Below are positions 35,804 to 45,904 of a DNA stretch of 64,000 bases, piece after piece. Within the stretch, counting starts at the first letter, position 1; every line of letters begins with the position of its first letter. The position numbers and the translations under genes are program-made. This DNA comes from Alteromonas antoniana. Its GTDB lineage: Bacteria; Pseudomonadota; Gammaproteobacteria; Enterobacterales; Alteromonadaceae. Location: assembly GCF_019249295.1 (NCBI RefSeq), contig NZ_JAESDH010000011.1, positions 1-64,000 on the forward strand, in the 5' to 3' direction. Below the pieces are notes generated by a model. The model saw nothing but the letters and a program-made list of their open reading frames with translations, did no database searches and was not told where the DNA came from.

Positions 35804-37054
35804 ATGCCTCGTTTACTCATCATTGCGGCGATTGCAGCCAGTTACTTTGTTTTTGCTATTCTGCTTAACAGCGTTGGCACGGTGATTCTACAGTCCATTA
35901 ACAGTTTCGATATTTCAAAGCCAGATGCCAGTACGCTGGAAGGCTTTAAAGATCTGTCGATTGCGGCTGTCTCTTTTCTGGTGGCATCTTTTATCCCGCG
36001 AGTGGGCTATAAGCTGGCTATGCTGGCCGGACTGGTGCTGGTGGGTGTGTTGTGTGTAGTCACGCCTGTTATCAGTGAGTTCTGGGTAATCAAGCTGCTT
36101 TTCGCCGGAGTCGGTACGGCTTTTGCGCTGGTGAAAGTCTCGGTTTACGCCATTATCGGGCAGCTCTCATCATCTACCCGCGAACATTCATCGTTGATGA
36201 ACATTGTGGAAGGTATTTTCATGTTAGGCGTGCTGTCCGGTTACTGGATTTTCAGCGCGTTTATCGACCCGGCTGACAGCGCCAACTTAGCCTGGATGAA
36301 TGTGTATTATCTGCTGGCGGCGTTGTGTTTGTTTATCGCTTTGTTGGTTCTGTTTGCGCCTATCGCCAAACCCGGACTGGATGAACAGGAAGATACCCCG
36401 GCGCAGGCTTTTATGGCGATGCTGAAGCTGGCATACCGTCCTCTGGTGTTGATTTTTGTTTTGTCGGTATTCCTTTACGTGCTTATCGAGCAGGGTATTG
36501 GTACCTGGTTGCCTACATTTAACCGCGAGGTGCTGGGGCTGCCGGTAAATATCAGTATTCAGATAACCAGTGTGTTTGCCGTGTCGCTGGCTGTGGGCCG
36601 GCTTCTGGCTGGCGGAATACTGCGAAAGGTCAGCTGGTATCCGTTTATTAATACATGTCTGGTTGGAATGGCGGCAATTATGCTGCTGAGTCTTCCGCTG
36701 GCAGAACGCGTACCTGCAGGCAGTGTCGTCGGGCTCGCAGACGCGCCTCTGGCGGCGTTTCTTATTCCGCTGATTGGTCTGATGATGGCGCCAATCTATC
36801 CGGTGATTAACTCGGTCATGCTAAGCGCGTTACCTAAAGTTCAGCAAGCACCGATGACAGGGCTGATTGTGGTGTTCTCGGCGCTGGGCGGCACTACCGG
36901 CTCAGTTATCACCGGATTTATCTTTGATTCAATGGGCGGCCAGCGAGCGTTCTCACTGGCGTTAGTGCCTATCGCCGGCATGCTCATCACTCTGTTCTTT
37001 TTCAGGCGCGTTTCCGCGCCACTATTGCAGCAACCGGCAGGAGCATCGGTGTGA
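35804..37054 (+). CDS. MFS sugar permease
   Basis: A 416-residue major facilitator permease with twelve predicted helices. I chose the ATG at 35804, downstream of the operator and promoter, because the longer frame would start within the promoter. The general look (ATGTAFALVKVSVYAIIG-like helix 4, IEQGIGTWLPTFNREVLG, APIYPVINSVMLSALP) recalls the FHS/FucP side of the superfamily. It probably imports the disaccharide intact, since the following trehalase lacks a signal peptide. Its stop overlaps the trehalase GTG start by 4 nt. Confidence 0.87.
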   Translation: MPRLLIIAAIAASYFVFAILLNSVGTVILQSINSFDISKPDASTLEGFKDLSIAAVSFLVASFIPRVGYKLAMLAGLVLVGVLCVVTPVISEFWVIKLLFAGVGTAFALVKVSVYAIIGQLSSSTREHSSLMNIVEGIFMLGVLSGYWIFSAFIDPADSANLAWMNVYYLLAALCLFIALLVLFAPIAKPGLDEQEDTPAQAFMAMLKLAYRPLVLIFVLSVFLYVLIEQGIGTWLPTFNREVLGLPVNISIQITSVFAVSLAVGRLLAGGILRKVSWYPFINTCLVGMAAIMLLSLPLAERVPAGSVVGLADAPLAAFLIPLIGLMMAPIYPVINSVMLSALPKVQQAPMTGLIVVFSALGGTTGSVITGFIFDSMGGQRAFSLALVPIAGMLITLFFFRRVSAPLLQQPAGASV

Positions 37055-38565
37055 CTGAGCAACCTTTTTCCTTATGGCGTGAAACCCTGCCGTTCTTTGA
37101 GTCTGAATTGTTCCAACGGGTGCAGTTGGAGGAGCTGTTTAGCGACAGCAAAACCTTTGCTGACGCCTCTCCGAAATCCGACTGGGCTACGGTAGATGCC
37201 AGTTATCAGAAAGCGCGCCACGAGGATGGGTTTTCACTACGCGGGTTTGTTGAAGACAACTTTACGTTGCCCGCGCCCGTCGAGCTGACATCTTCTGCGC
37301 GCCATGCCAATGCAGAGGCCTATATTCAGCAAATGTGGGATGTGCTTAGCCAGAAACCGGACAGCACCAGCCTCTCCAGTCTGATCCCCATGCCTGAGCC
37401 CTATATAGTGCCGGGCGGGCGTTTTCGGGAAATCTATTATTGGGACAGTTATTTCACGTCACTCGGGCTGAAGCTCAGCGGACGCGTCGACATGGTGGTT
37501 TCGATGATCGAGAACTTTCTGGCTATACAGCAGGATGTCGGCTGTATCCCGAACGGTAATCGGGCTTACTATGTATCACGAAGCCAGCCCCCTGTGCTTG
37601 GCTTACTTTATCAACTGGTGGCGTCAGACATACAGGATCACAGTTTTCATCAACGATGCCGTGAAGGGATCCGCCGGGAATATGAATTCTGGATGGATGG
37701 TGCTGATACTGTTTCCGCCGGCGATGCCAGACGACGCGTGGTCGGTATGCCTGATGGCAGCCTGTTAAACCGGTACTTTGATGATGCAATGACGCCAAGA
37801 CCAGAGTCATATGTTGAGGATATTGAGTCGGCGTCTGGTATTGAAGACAAGCCGCGCTTTTTTCAGGATTTACGCGCTGCCTGTGAATCTGGCTGGGACT
37901 TCAGCTCCCGCTGGTTTGATGACAGTGACAGTCTGGCGCGTATCTGCACATCGAACATTGTTCCTGTTGATCTCAATGCCTTGCTGTTTGCGGTTGAGCG
38001 TTTACTGGCGTCACTGTATCGCGAGGACACGACGCTGGCGACGCAGTATGAACAGGCCGCTGTACGACGAAAATCCGCAATAAATCGCTATCTCTGGAAT
38101 GAAGAACATTGTTTCTTCTTCGACTGGCATCGACATAAGCAGGTCAATACCCGTGTTTGGTCGCTGGCGGCAACCGTCCCGTTGTTTACATCGCTTGCGT
38201 CTGCTACACAGGCGAAAACCGTTAGTCAGCACCTGAAAAAATTCATAGCGCCAGGCGGGCTGGTGACCACTCTTACATCCACCTCACAACAATGGGATTC
38301 ACCCAATGGATGGGCGCCGCTGCAATGGTTTGCTATAGCGGGGCTGAACAACTATGGCTACCAGACACAAGCTCGTGACATTGCGACGCGTTGGGTTCAC
38401 TGTGTCGATACCTATTTTGAAAAGCATCATGCCATTTTGGAGAAGTATGATGTTTTACAACCTGGTACGGCCGCTGGCGGAGGCGAATACGATGTCCAGC
38501 TGGGCTTCGGCTGGACCAACGGCATCTACCTGAAATGTCTGGAGTTCATCAGACAAAGCGGGTGA
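37051..38565 (+). CDS. treF: Cytoplasmic trehalase (GH37)
   Basis: A 504-residue glycoside hydrolase of family 37, which splits trehalose into two glucose molecules. Both trehalase signatures are present: PGGRFREIYYWDSY near 117-130 and QWDSPNGWAP near 412-421, plus a Gly-rich GGGEYDVQLGFGWTNG segment near the end. No signal peptide is seen, so I assign it to the cytoplasm (TreF type). It begins with GTG overlapping the permease stop. No dedicated glucokinase is found next to it. Confidence 0.92.
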   Translation: MTEQPFSLWRETLPFFESELFQRVQLEELFSDSKTFADASPKSDWATVDASYQKARHEDGFSLRGFVEDNFTLPAPVELTSSARHANAEAYIQQMWDVLSQKPDSTSLSSLIPMPEPYIVPGGRFREIYYWDSYFTSLGLKLSGRVDMVVSMIENFLAIQQDVGCIPNGNRAYYVSRSQPPVLGLLYQLVASDIQDHSFHQRCREGIRREYEFWMDGADTVSAGDARRRVVGMPDGSLLNRYFDDAMTPRPESYVEDIESASGIEDKPRFFQDLRAACESGWDFSSRWFDDSDSLARICTSNIVPVDLNALLFAVERLLASLYREDTTLATQYEQAAVRRKSAINRYLWNEEHCFFFDWHRHKQVNTRVWSLAATVPLFTSLASATQAKTVSQHLKKFIAPGGLVTTLTSTSQQWDSPNGWAPLQWFAIAGLNNYGYQTQARDIATRWVHCVDTYFEKHHAILEKYDVLQPGTAAGGGEYDVQLGFGWTNGIYLKCLEFIRQSG

Positions 38566-38701
38566 TTATCCGGGCTTAATGCCAGTGAGCCATTTACCTC
38601 CTGTAAACGCACTATTTAGTAACTCTGTCGAGTAACACCTGAGACTTTTCCTGTTTATGGCACAATCCGCGGCGCTAAAATAACAAGAAACAGGTAATAC
38701 T

Positions 38702-41080
38702 ATGTACCAGCGCATTGCCGCGGCACTTCTCCTGGGATGGGGAGGGTTTGCCAGCGCCGTTGCGGGTGTGGATGAGCCAGAGCAGACAACGCCCCCCACA
38801 GAGCAAAAGCAAGAAACACCGTCCAGCAAGCCATTTGGTATGAACGAGGACACCGCGACTTTCATCCCGTTTATTGAGGGTGACATGCGCGTGGATGGCA
38901 CCCTCGATGAGTCGCAGTGGCTTAAAGCTAACCGCCTTTCACTGGGATTTGTGACGCGTCCATTTGAAAACACCGCCGCACCAGTAAAAACCGATGTGCT
39001 GATATTCGAAGATGGCGACAATCTGCATATTGCGTTTATTGCCAGCGATCCGGATCCTGCTGCTATCAGCGCTTTTTATCGGGATCGCGACCGTATCTGG
39101 AGTGACGACTTAGTCGGCGTCAAGCTGGATACGTTTAATAACGAGCGGCTTGCCTATCAGTTTTTTGTCAATCCGCTGGGCGTTCAGGCTGACGCGATTG
39201 AAAACGAGATGACCGGCAACGAAAGCGACAGCTGGAACGCCATTTGGGAGTCTGCCGGAAAAATTACTGACACCGGTTATGTGGTGGAAATGGCCATACC
39301 CCTTCGCACACTGAATTTCAAAGAAGGTGAGCGAAGCAAGACCTGGGGCGCGGAGTTCGTGCGTTTTTATCCCAGAGAAGACCGCTTACGACTGTCGAAT
39401 CTGCCGCTGGACAGAAATAATGCCTGTATGCTCTGCCAGATGGGCGATGTGGAAGGTTTCGAGTCTGCCACGCAAAGCAACAACCTGGCAATCGTGCCGA
39501 CGATAGTGCTGGGTAAAGGCAAGTCCCGGGATCCGTTTGAAACGCGCGAGTGGGACGATACCGAAGCCAAAGAGCTGGGACTGGATATCAAGTGGGGCAT
39601 TACGCCGCAGGTGTCGTTGCAGGCAACGCTTAATCCGGACTTCTCACAGGTGGAGGCAGACGTAGCGCAGGTCAGTATCAACAATACCTTTTCATTGTAT
39701 TTTGATGAGCGCAGGCCTTTCTTCGTCGAAAACGCGGGGTATTTTTCAACAAACCAGACGCTGGTCTACACGCGCAATATCGCGACGCCGGATTACGGTG
39801 CCAAGCTAACCGGCCAGCTGGGCGATCACACCTTTGGCGCGTTTGTGGCAGACGATCAGGTAACCCGCTTTATCGTGCCGGGTAATTTAAGTTCCAGCGT
39901 GGCAGAAATTAATAGTGAGACGGTAAATGCCGCGTTTCGCTACCGTTACGACGTTAGTAACGATTTGTCTATCGGTATGGTGTCGACGCTGCGAGATGCT
40001 GATGAGTACCATAACTACGTAAGTGGCGTGGATGCCAAGTATCGTATTACGCCGCAGGACACCCTGCGGGCGCAGTATGTGATATCTGATACCCAATACC
40101 CGTTCACGCTTTATCAGGATTTTTGCGATAACGACTGCATCAGCAGCGAGGACTCCAGCGAAACGGCAATTCGCACGCGTCATGACGAGGCGTTTACCGG
40201 GTCCTCCTGGCGGGTAAATTACATTCATGAAGAGCGCGACTGGTTTGTGCGTGCTGACCATTATGCCAACGATAGCGATTTTCGTGCCGACCTCGGCTTT
40301 GAAACCAAAGCGGACTTTCACAAATCTGTTTTTGGTGGCGGCTATATGTGGTGGAACGACAAAAGCTGGTGGAACCGAATTCGCATTAACGGCGACTGGG
40401 ACATCTCACACAACGACAATGGTGAGCTGCTAGAGCGGGAACTGGAAGCGTATATCAGTATTCGGGGCACTATGCAGTCATTTGTTGAGTTAGGTCATGT
40501 AAAGCGCGAGCGGGTGGGTTTGCGTTTTGATCCGTCTGTGCTCATGGTGGATGGAAACACTTCGCTGTTCGAAGAGTCCTCAACCAGTTTTTATGTCGAG
40601 TCACGACCCAGCCCTTTCGTTTTTTTCAATACGTTTGTTCGTAGCGGCGATCAAATCGACTTTGCCAACAACCGGTTAGGCGAGCAGCTCTACACCGAAT
40701 CGCAGCTGGATATGAATCTTGGGAAGCACACGCAAGTGCGTCTTCGCCATACCTACAGCGACTTAGACGTGGAAGATGTGCAGTTATTTACCGCGCGTCT
40801 GAGCGATATCCGGGTGACGTATCAGTTCGATCCGCGTCAGTTTGTCAGACTGATAGCAGCTTACACTAACATCCACCGCAACCCGGATAATTATGACGCT
40901 GAGGTTGAGCCGCTTACGCGGTCTTTTGGCCTTCAGTTGTTGTATTCGTATAAGGTCAATCCACTCACCAAGTTCTTTGTCGGCGTAGCCAGCTCGGGAA
41001 TACAGGAAGCGCCGCTTCAGGAACTTACCGAATCTGAAAAATCAGTATTTATGAAGTTAAGCTATGCGTGGTTGCAGTAG
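38702..41080 (+). CDS. DUF5916 protein with CBM9-like domain and C-terminal barrel
   Basis: A 792-residue exported protein. It has a signal peptide (MYQRIAAALLLGWGGFASAVAG), a carbohydrate-binding family 9-like domain (about 55-240; IEGDMRVDGTLDESQW, LHIAFIASDPDP, WGAEFVRFYPRED) and a DUF5916 region that looks like an outer-membrane barrel (FSLYFDERRPFFVENAGYF, repeated strands, terminal YAWLQ). Such proteins are common near TonB receptors and carbohydrate genes in marine bacteria, but their function is unproven. The gene lies 136 nt after trehalase; no operator copy was seen in the gap, so it may be a separate unit. Confidence 0.82.
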   Translation: MYQRIAAALLLGWGGFASAVAGVDEPEQTTPPTEQKQETPSSKPFGMNEDTATFIPFIEGDMRVDGTLDESQWLKANRLSLGFVTRPFENTAAPVKTDVLIFEDGDNLHIAFIASDPDPAAISAFYRDRDRIWSDDLVGVKLDTFNNERLAYQFFVNPLGVQADAIENEMTGNESDSWNAIWESAGKITDTGYVVEMAIPLRTLNFKEGERSKTWGAEFVRFYPREDRLRLSNLPLDRNNACMLCQMGDVEGFESATQSNNLAIVPTIVLGKGKSRDPFETREWDDTEAKELGLDIKWGITPQVSLQATLNPDFSQVEADVAQVSINNTFSLYFDERRPFFVENAGYFSTNQTLVYTRNIATPDYGAKLTGQLGDHTFGAFVADDQVTRFIVPGNLSSSVAEINSETVNAAFRYRYDVSNDLSIGMVSTLRDADEYHNYVSGVDAKYRITPQDTLRAQYVISDTQYPFTLYQDFCDNDCISSEDSSETAIRTRHDEAFTGSSWRVNYIHEERDWFVRADHYANDSDFRADLGFETKADFHKSVFGGGYMWWNDKSWWNRIRINGDWDISHNDNGELLERELEAYISIRGTMQSFVELGHVKRERVGLRFDPSVLMVDGNTSLFEESSTSFYVESRPSPFVFFNTFVRSGDQIDFANNRLGEQLYTESQLDMNLGKHTQVRLRHTYSDLDVEDVQLFTARLSDIRVTYQFDPRQFVRLIAAYTNIHRNPDNYDAEVEPLTRSFGLQLLYSYKVNPLTKFFVGVASSGIQEAPLQELTESEKSVFMKLSYAWLQ

Positions 41081-41143
41081 TGCGAAAACCGAAAAAACGT
41101 CAGGCGAGCCTGACGGCAATCTGACGTAAAACGATGAGATAAT

Positions 41144-41171
41144 AAAAAAGGGCCCTTGCGGCCCTTTTTTT
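41144..41171. terminator. Bidirectional terminator
   Basis: A-rich flank, GGGCC and GGCCC arms around CTTGC, and a T-rich flank form an 11-bp stem. It can end transcription of the DUF5916 gene (+) and of gpmA (-), which converge here. Confidence 0.88.
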
Positions 41172-41215
41172 GGATGTGTCGTACTGCGCGATAAGGCGCT
41201 GCAAAGAAGACTGCG

Positions 41216-41962
41216 TTACTTCTTGCTGCCTTGCTTGGCTACCGCATCCATCATTTCTTTGATGGCATCAGCGTCACCAAGGTACTCTTTTGAAATTGGC
41301 TTCATATTCTCATCCAGCTCGTACACTAAAGGCACGCCGGTAGGAATGTTCAGGCTCAGTACGTCTTCGTCAGACATGCCATCAAGATACTTCACCAGAG
41401 CACGCAGGCTGTTACCGTGCGCAGCGATGATAATGCGCTTGCCGTCCTGGATCGCAGGGCGGATTTGATCATGCCAGTAAGGCAGTACACGCTCAATGGT
41501 TAGCTTGAGGCTTTCACCACGCGGCAGGATGTCCTGATCGACATGGCTGTAGCGGCGGTCATGACCCGGGAAATGCTCGCTGTCGTCGTCGACAAACGGA
41601 GGCGGTACATCAAAACTGCGACGCCAGATTTTCACCTGCTCTTCGCCATGCTTTTCTGCTGTCTCTGCTTTATCCAGACCAGTAAGACCACCGTAATGAC
41701 GCTCGTTCAGCCGCCAGTGACGCTCTACCGGAATATAGTGCTGACCCATTTCTTCCAGCGCGATGTTCAGGGTTTTGATTGCGCGCAGCAGCACAGAGGT
41801 GTACGCCAGGTCAAATTCAAAGCCAGCTTCTTTCATCAGTTTGCCGGCGGTAGTAGCCTGTGCTACACCGGTGTCAGTCAAGTCGACGTCGTGCCAGCCA
41901 GTGAATCGGTTTTCCAGATTCCACTGACTTTCTCCATGACGAATAAGTACCAGTTTATACAT
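41216..41962 (-). CDS. gpmA: 2,3-bisphosphoglycerate-dependent phosphoglycerate mutase
   Basis: A 248-residue glycolytic enzyme interconverting 3- and 2-phosphoglycerate. The catalytic histidine lies in [10 protein letters not shown], with a second in [16 protein letters not shown]; the substrate loop [19 protein letters not shown] is fully conserved. The length matches E. coli GpmA (250). It is a housekeeping gene on its own, ending at the shared terminator. Confidence 0.97.
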   Translation of the reverse strand: MYKLVLIRHGESQWNLENRFTGWHDVDLTDTGVAQATTAGKLMKEAGFEFDLAYTSVLLRAIKTLNIALEEMGQHYIPVERHWRLNERHYGGLTGLDKAETAEKHGEEQVKIWRRSFDVPPPFVDDDSEHFPGHDRRYSHVDQDILPRGESLKLTIERVLPYWHDQIRPAIQDGKRIIIAAHGNSLRALVKYLDGMSDEDVLSLNIPTGVPLVYELDENMKPISKEYLGDADAIKEMMDAVAKQGSKK

Positions 41963-42212
41963 AGTTGAGATACCCGTTGGTATGAGTTGAATGAAAATGT
42001 GCAGAATGCATCGCAGCGTTTGGCATCAACGCGGATGATAAGTTGGCCTTATCATCCTTGATCACACGCTAAAAATCCAGCGCAGACGAGGAGATAATAC
42101 CAGCTGAAAACGTAATTCAGATCAGAATGGTGGTATGGAAACAACGCCGCGCAGACAGGGTGAAGCTACCGTGTCTGCGTTGTAAGGATGTCATGTCTCA
42201 AGTTACAGCAAC

Positions 42213-42686
42213 TTACAGAAAACGCTGCATTTGTGGATGTGCGACTTCGATCCAGGCAGACAGCGATGGCTCATCAATAAAGCTGAAATCAGCAAAATCA
42301 AACCCCGGTGCTACCGAGCATCCTACCAGAGAATAGTCGCCGGCGGATTCCGCTGCCTGGAAATAACCAGCGGGCACTACGCAGGCGTAGTCATCCTCTT
42401 CGCCTCCAAGACGGGATTCTTTTAATTGCTGTTGCTGGATCTGATAGAGGCGTAGCGGCGCACCTTCATAGTGGTTCCAGATTTCATCATGCAGTACCCG
42501 GTGAAAGCGACTGACCTGGCCCTCCAGCAGCAGAAAATAAATGTGAGTGAGCGCAGGCCGCTCTTCGCCATGTGCATGGGATCGCACCGTGTAACTGGAA
42601 CTGAAAATTTGTCGATAGTAACCGCCCTCAGGATGTGGTTGAAGGTGTAGTTTATCGATGAGAGGGTGTTGCTTCTTCCAGGCCAT
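42213..42686 (-). CDS. DUF985 cupin protein
   Basis: A 157-residue cupin of the DUF985 family. The N-terminus LIDKLHLQPHPEGGYYRQIFSS and ALTHIYFLLLEGQVSRFHRV...DEIWNHYEGAPL are family signatures, and the His/Glu residues in these motifs could bind a metal or small ligand. The family is widespread, and its biochemical role is not settled. It lies upstream of and divergent from acnA, with no shared operator visible. Confidence 0.85.
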   Translation of the reverse strand: MAWKKQHPLIDKLHLQPHPEGGYYRQIFSSSYTVRSHAHGEERPALTHIYFLLLEGQVSRFHRVLHDEIWNHYEGAPLRLYQIQQQQLKESRLGGEEDDYACVVPAGYFQAAESAGDYSLVGCSVAPGFDFADFSFIDEPSLSAWIEVAHPQMQRFL

Positions 42687-42951
42687 AGCGCATTGTTATT
42701 GTTTCCATAACGAAAAGCATAGCGTGATCGCGGTATGGATGAAACCGAATGTTAAAATATTGTTGACCAGCTTAGAAGGTAAATACCCAAACTCAAACTG
42801 AACGGCTATAAACGTATTCAAACCTTCATCAGAATCTGGGGTGAACTTTTTTGCCATTTTGTTTCGTATACACCTGATAAAAATACGGCTATTGCGCGGG
42901 CGATCCTGCCCGAACGCATCAACAGGCAAATATCAAAAGGACGGTGAACGC

Positions 42952-45663
42952 GTGAAATATCAATCCTATTCTCAGCTCAGCGTAGGTGGCAAAGACTATC
43001 AGGCCATCAGTTTCGACAAGGTAGCTCAGAACTATGACCTCGGGCGCCTCCCATTCTGCATTAAAATCCTCCTTGAAAACCTGCTTCGGCACGAAAACGA
43101 GGAGTTCGTAGACAGCGCAGATATCGATCATGTCGCTAAATGGGATACCAGTGACGACGCCGAACAGGAAATCTCCTTTGTTCCGGCACGGGTTATTTTG
43201 CAGGACTTTACCGGTGTACCGGCGATTGTAGACCTGGCCGCGATGCGGGATGCAGTTGATACGCTGGGCGGTGATGCTCAGGCTATCAATCCTCTTAATC
43301 CGGTGGAACTGGTTATCGACCACTCCGTAATGGTGGACTATTTCGCCGAAGAAGACGCATTTGACAAAAATACGGACGTTGAAATTCAGCGTAACCGTGA
43401 ACGCTATCAGTTCCTGAAATGGGGACAATCTTCTTTTGATAATTTTAAAGTGGTACCGCCAGGTCGCGGTATCGTGCATCAGGTGAATCTGGAATATCTG
43501 GCGCGTTGCGCTTTCACCAAGCAAGATGGCGACACCACCTATGTTTACCCTGACACGCTGGTGGGAACCGATTCCCATACCACTATGATAAATGGTCTGG
43601 GGATCCTCGGCTGGGGCGTAGGCGGCATTGAGGCTGAAGCTGCAATGCTGGGTCAGCCTGTCACAATGCTGCTTCCAAAAGTGGTCGGATTCCGTCTGAC
43701 CGGAAAGCTTCCGGCGGGTGTCACGGCAACGGACATGGTGCTGACGATTACCGAACAGCTGCGAAACCACGGTGTAGTGGGTAAGTTCGTAGAATTCTTC
43801 GGGCCGGGTCTGAAACACCTGACAACTGCCGATCGCGCCACCATTGCGAACATGGCACCAGAGTATGGTGCCACTTGCGGTATTTTCCCGATTGATGAAG
43901 TCGCACTGGATTACCTGAAGCTGACTGGCCGTAGCGATGAGCAGATTGAGCTGGTAGAAAGCTACGCGAAATCAGCCAACCTGTGGCATGACGACCATAC
44001 TAAAGATGCGACTTACCACGAGACACTGGAGCTGGATTTAAGCGACGTTGTACCGTCGATTGCCGGTCCCAAGCGTCCACAGGATCGTATTCCACTGGCA
44101 CAGGCCGCTGGCGCATTCACAGACTGGTATCAGTCGCAGCTGGATGTGAAAGTGCTGGATGAAGAGAAAGACTTTGTGGCTGAAGGCGGCGCAACGCCCG
44201 AGTTGGACGAAGAGCATGATTCGTATGTGGAATTCCGTGGTAATAAATTTAATTTAGAAGATGGCGCTATTGTCATCGCAGCAATTACCAGCTGTACCAA
44301 CACCTCAAACCCTTCCGTGCTGGTTGGTGCCGGTCTGGTCGCGAAAAAAGCTGTGGAACTTGGGCTGGTCCGTAAGCCTTGGGTGAAAACGTCTCTGGCG
44401 CCCGGATCGCAGGTGGTGACGCAGTATCTGGAAGATGCCGGACTGATGGAACCATTGGAAGCACTGGGCTTCAACCTGGTGGGATACGGCTGTACTACCT
44501 GTATTGGTAACTCTGGCCCGCTACCGGACGAAATAAGCGATGCCGTTCGCAAGGCCAAACTAACCGTGACATCTGTACTGTCCGGAAACCGTAATTTCGA
44601 AGGGCGTATTCACCCTGATGTTGCCGCCAACTATCTGGCTTCGCCGCCGTTGGTTGTCGCGTATGCGCTGGCCGGTAATATGAAAATAGACATCACTACC
44701 GAGCCTCTGGGTCAGAGTAAAGACGGAAAACCTGTCTATCTGAAAGATATCTGGCCGACGGAAGATGAAATACAGTCAATGGTGCGTGAGTTTGTATCCG
44801 GCGATTTATTTAAAGCCAAGTACGCCGATGTGTTCAAAGGCAATGAGATCTGGAATAACCTGGATGTCTCCTCAACATCTGTTTATGACTGGCCGGACTC
44901 TACTTACATCAAGCACCCGCCTTTCTTCCAGGGCATGGGAGAGAAGCCGGAAGCGATTCAGGGCATCGAAAAAGCGCGCTGTCTGGTGAAAGTGGGGGAC
45001 TCGATAACTACTGATCACATTTCCCCGGCCGGCGCGATTGCCCCGGAAAGCCCTGCCGGCGAATACCTGCAGGAACAGGGTGTCGACCCGAGCGACTTTA
45101 ACTCCTATGGTTCACGCCGTGGTAATCACGAAGTGATGATGCGCGGTACGTTTGCCAATGTCAGGCTGAAAAATCAGCTGGCACCGGGCACGACGGGCAG
45201 TGCGACAACGCACTATCCCAGCGGCGATCCGATGTCTATCTTCCACGCGGCGATGCGCTATAAGGATGATGGCATTGCGGCCGTAGTTGTTGGCGGTAAG
45301 GAATACGGTACCGGCTCCAGTCGTGATTGGGCTGCAAAAGGCCCAGCGTTGATGGGTGTGCGCGCGGTAATGGCTGAAAGCTATGAACGCATCCACCGCT
45401 CTAACCTGATTGGTATGGGCATATTACCATTGCAGTTTAAGGCGGGAGACAGTGCGTCATCACTGGAGATCGGCGGCGACGAAAGTTTCTCTATCGGCGC
45501 GGTGTCTAAAGGTCAGAAAGAAGTTGAAGTGGTGATAACGTCAGACGACGGTGAGACCAAGAAGGTGATGATGGATGTGCGCATCGACACTGCTAATGAG
45601 TTCACCTACTTTGAACATGGCGGCATATTGCATTATGTGATCCGAGAGTACCTCAAGAAATAA
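42952..45663 (+). CDS. acnA: Aconitate hydratase AcnA
   Basis: A 903-residue [4Fe-4S] aconitase that interconverts citrate and isocitrate in the TCA cycle. I chose the GTG at 42952 (VKYQSYSQLSVGGKDYQ), preceded by AAAAGGACGG, instead of an upstream ATG at 42841 that would add a non-homologous leader. The cluster ligands are Cys447 (ITSCTNTSNP) and Cys513/Cys516 (YGCTTCIGNSGP). Catalytic motifs SDSHTTM-like (VGTDSHTTMINGLG) and YGTGSSRDWAAKG are present. The order and size fit the AcnA/IRP type rather than AcnB. Confidence 0.97.
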   Translation: MKYQSYSQLSVGGKDYQAISFDKVAQNYDLGRLPFCIKILLENLLRHENEEFVDSADIDHVAKWDTSDDAEQEISFVPARVILQDFTGVPAIVDLAAMRDAVDTLGGDAQAINPLNPVELVIDHSVMVDYFAEEDAFDKNTDVEIQRNRERYQFLKWGQSSFDNFKVVPPGRGIVHQVNLEYLARCAFTKQDGDTTYVYPDTLVGTDSHTTMINGLGILGWGVGGIEAEAAMLGQPVTMLLPKVVGFRLTGKLPAGVTATDMVLTITEQLRNHGVVGKFVEFFGPGLKHLTTADRATIANMAPEYGATCGIFPIDEVALDYLKLTGRSDEQIELVESYAKSANLWHDDHTKDATYHETLELDLSDVVPSIAGPKRPQDRIPLAQAAGAFTDWYQSQLDVKVLDEEKDFVAEGGATPELDEEHDSYVEFRGNKFNLEDGAIVIAAITSCTNTSNPSVLVGAGLVAKKAVELGLVRKPWVKTSLAPGSQVVTQYLEDAGLMEPLEALGFNLVGYGCTTCIGNSGPLPDEISDAVRKAKLTVTSVLSGNRNFEGRIHPDVAANYLASPPLVVAYALAGNMKIDITTEPLGQSKDGKPVYLKDIWPTEDEIQSMVREFVSGDLFKAKYADVFKGNEIWNNLDVSSTSVYDWPDSTYIKHPPFFQGMGEKPEAIQGIEKARCLVKVGDSITTDHISPAGAIAPESPAGEYLQEQGVDPSDFNSYGSRRGNHEVMMRGTFANVRLKNQLAPGTTGSATTHYPSGDPMSIFHAAMRYKDDGIAAVVVGGKEYGTGSSRDWAAKGPALMGVRAVMAESYERIHRSNLIGMGILPLQFKAGDSASSLEIGGDESFSIGAVSKGQKEVEVVITSDDGETKKVMMDVRIDTANEFTYFEHGGILHYVIREYLKK

Positions 45664-45721
45664 CGTCCTTGTTAAGGAAGATGTGACGATAGAATTATTC
45701 GCATCTTCCTCAATCGTCTAT

Positions 45722-45752
45722 AAAAAACCGGATAACGTTATCCGGTTTTTTT
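45722..45752. terminator. Terminator after acnA
   Basis: A 30-bp perfect dyad with a CCGGATAAC/GTTATCCGG core, flanked by A6 and T6-7. It ends acnA; being symmetrical it could also end the minus-strand DUF3392 gene. Confidence 0.9.
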
Positions 45753-45904
45753 ATGCCTGAACATCGCCCGGTTCCCATCCGCAATGATCTGAAATTGGTA
45801 GTGCGGCCATGACGAATACAGTAACGCGCCTGATTACACAGGCAATTGCGTGGCAAAAGGTTTTGCTACGAAAGCCACGCAGTCGTCGTTAATAGGGGCA
45901 GCGA

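Noticed and set aside
38566-39021. 151-codon minus-strand frame at the trehalase/DUF5916 junction
   Set aside because: Covers the signal peptide and CBM9-like start of the DUF5916 gene; Ser/Pro-rich low-complexity translation without a family.
42919-43818. 299-codon minus-strand frame
   Set aside because: Antisense to the 5' part of acnA, whose conserved aconitase sequence is intact; Cys/His-rich, disordered-looking product typical of a shadow frame.
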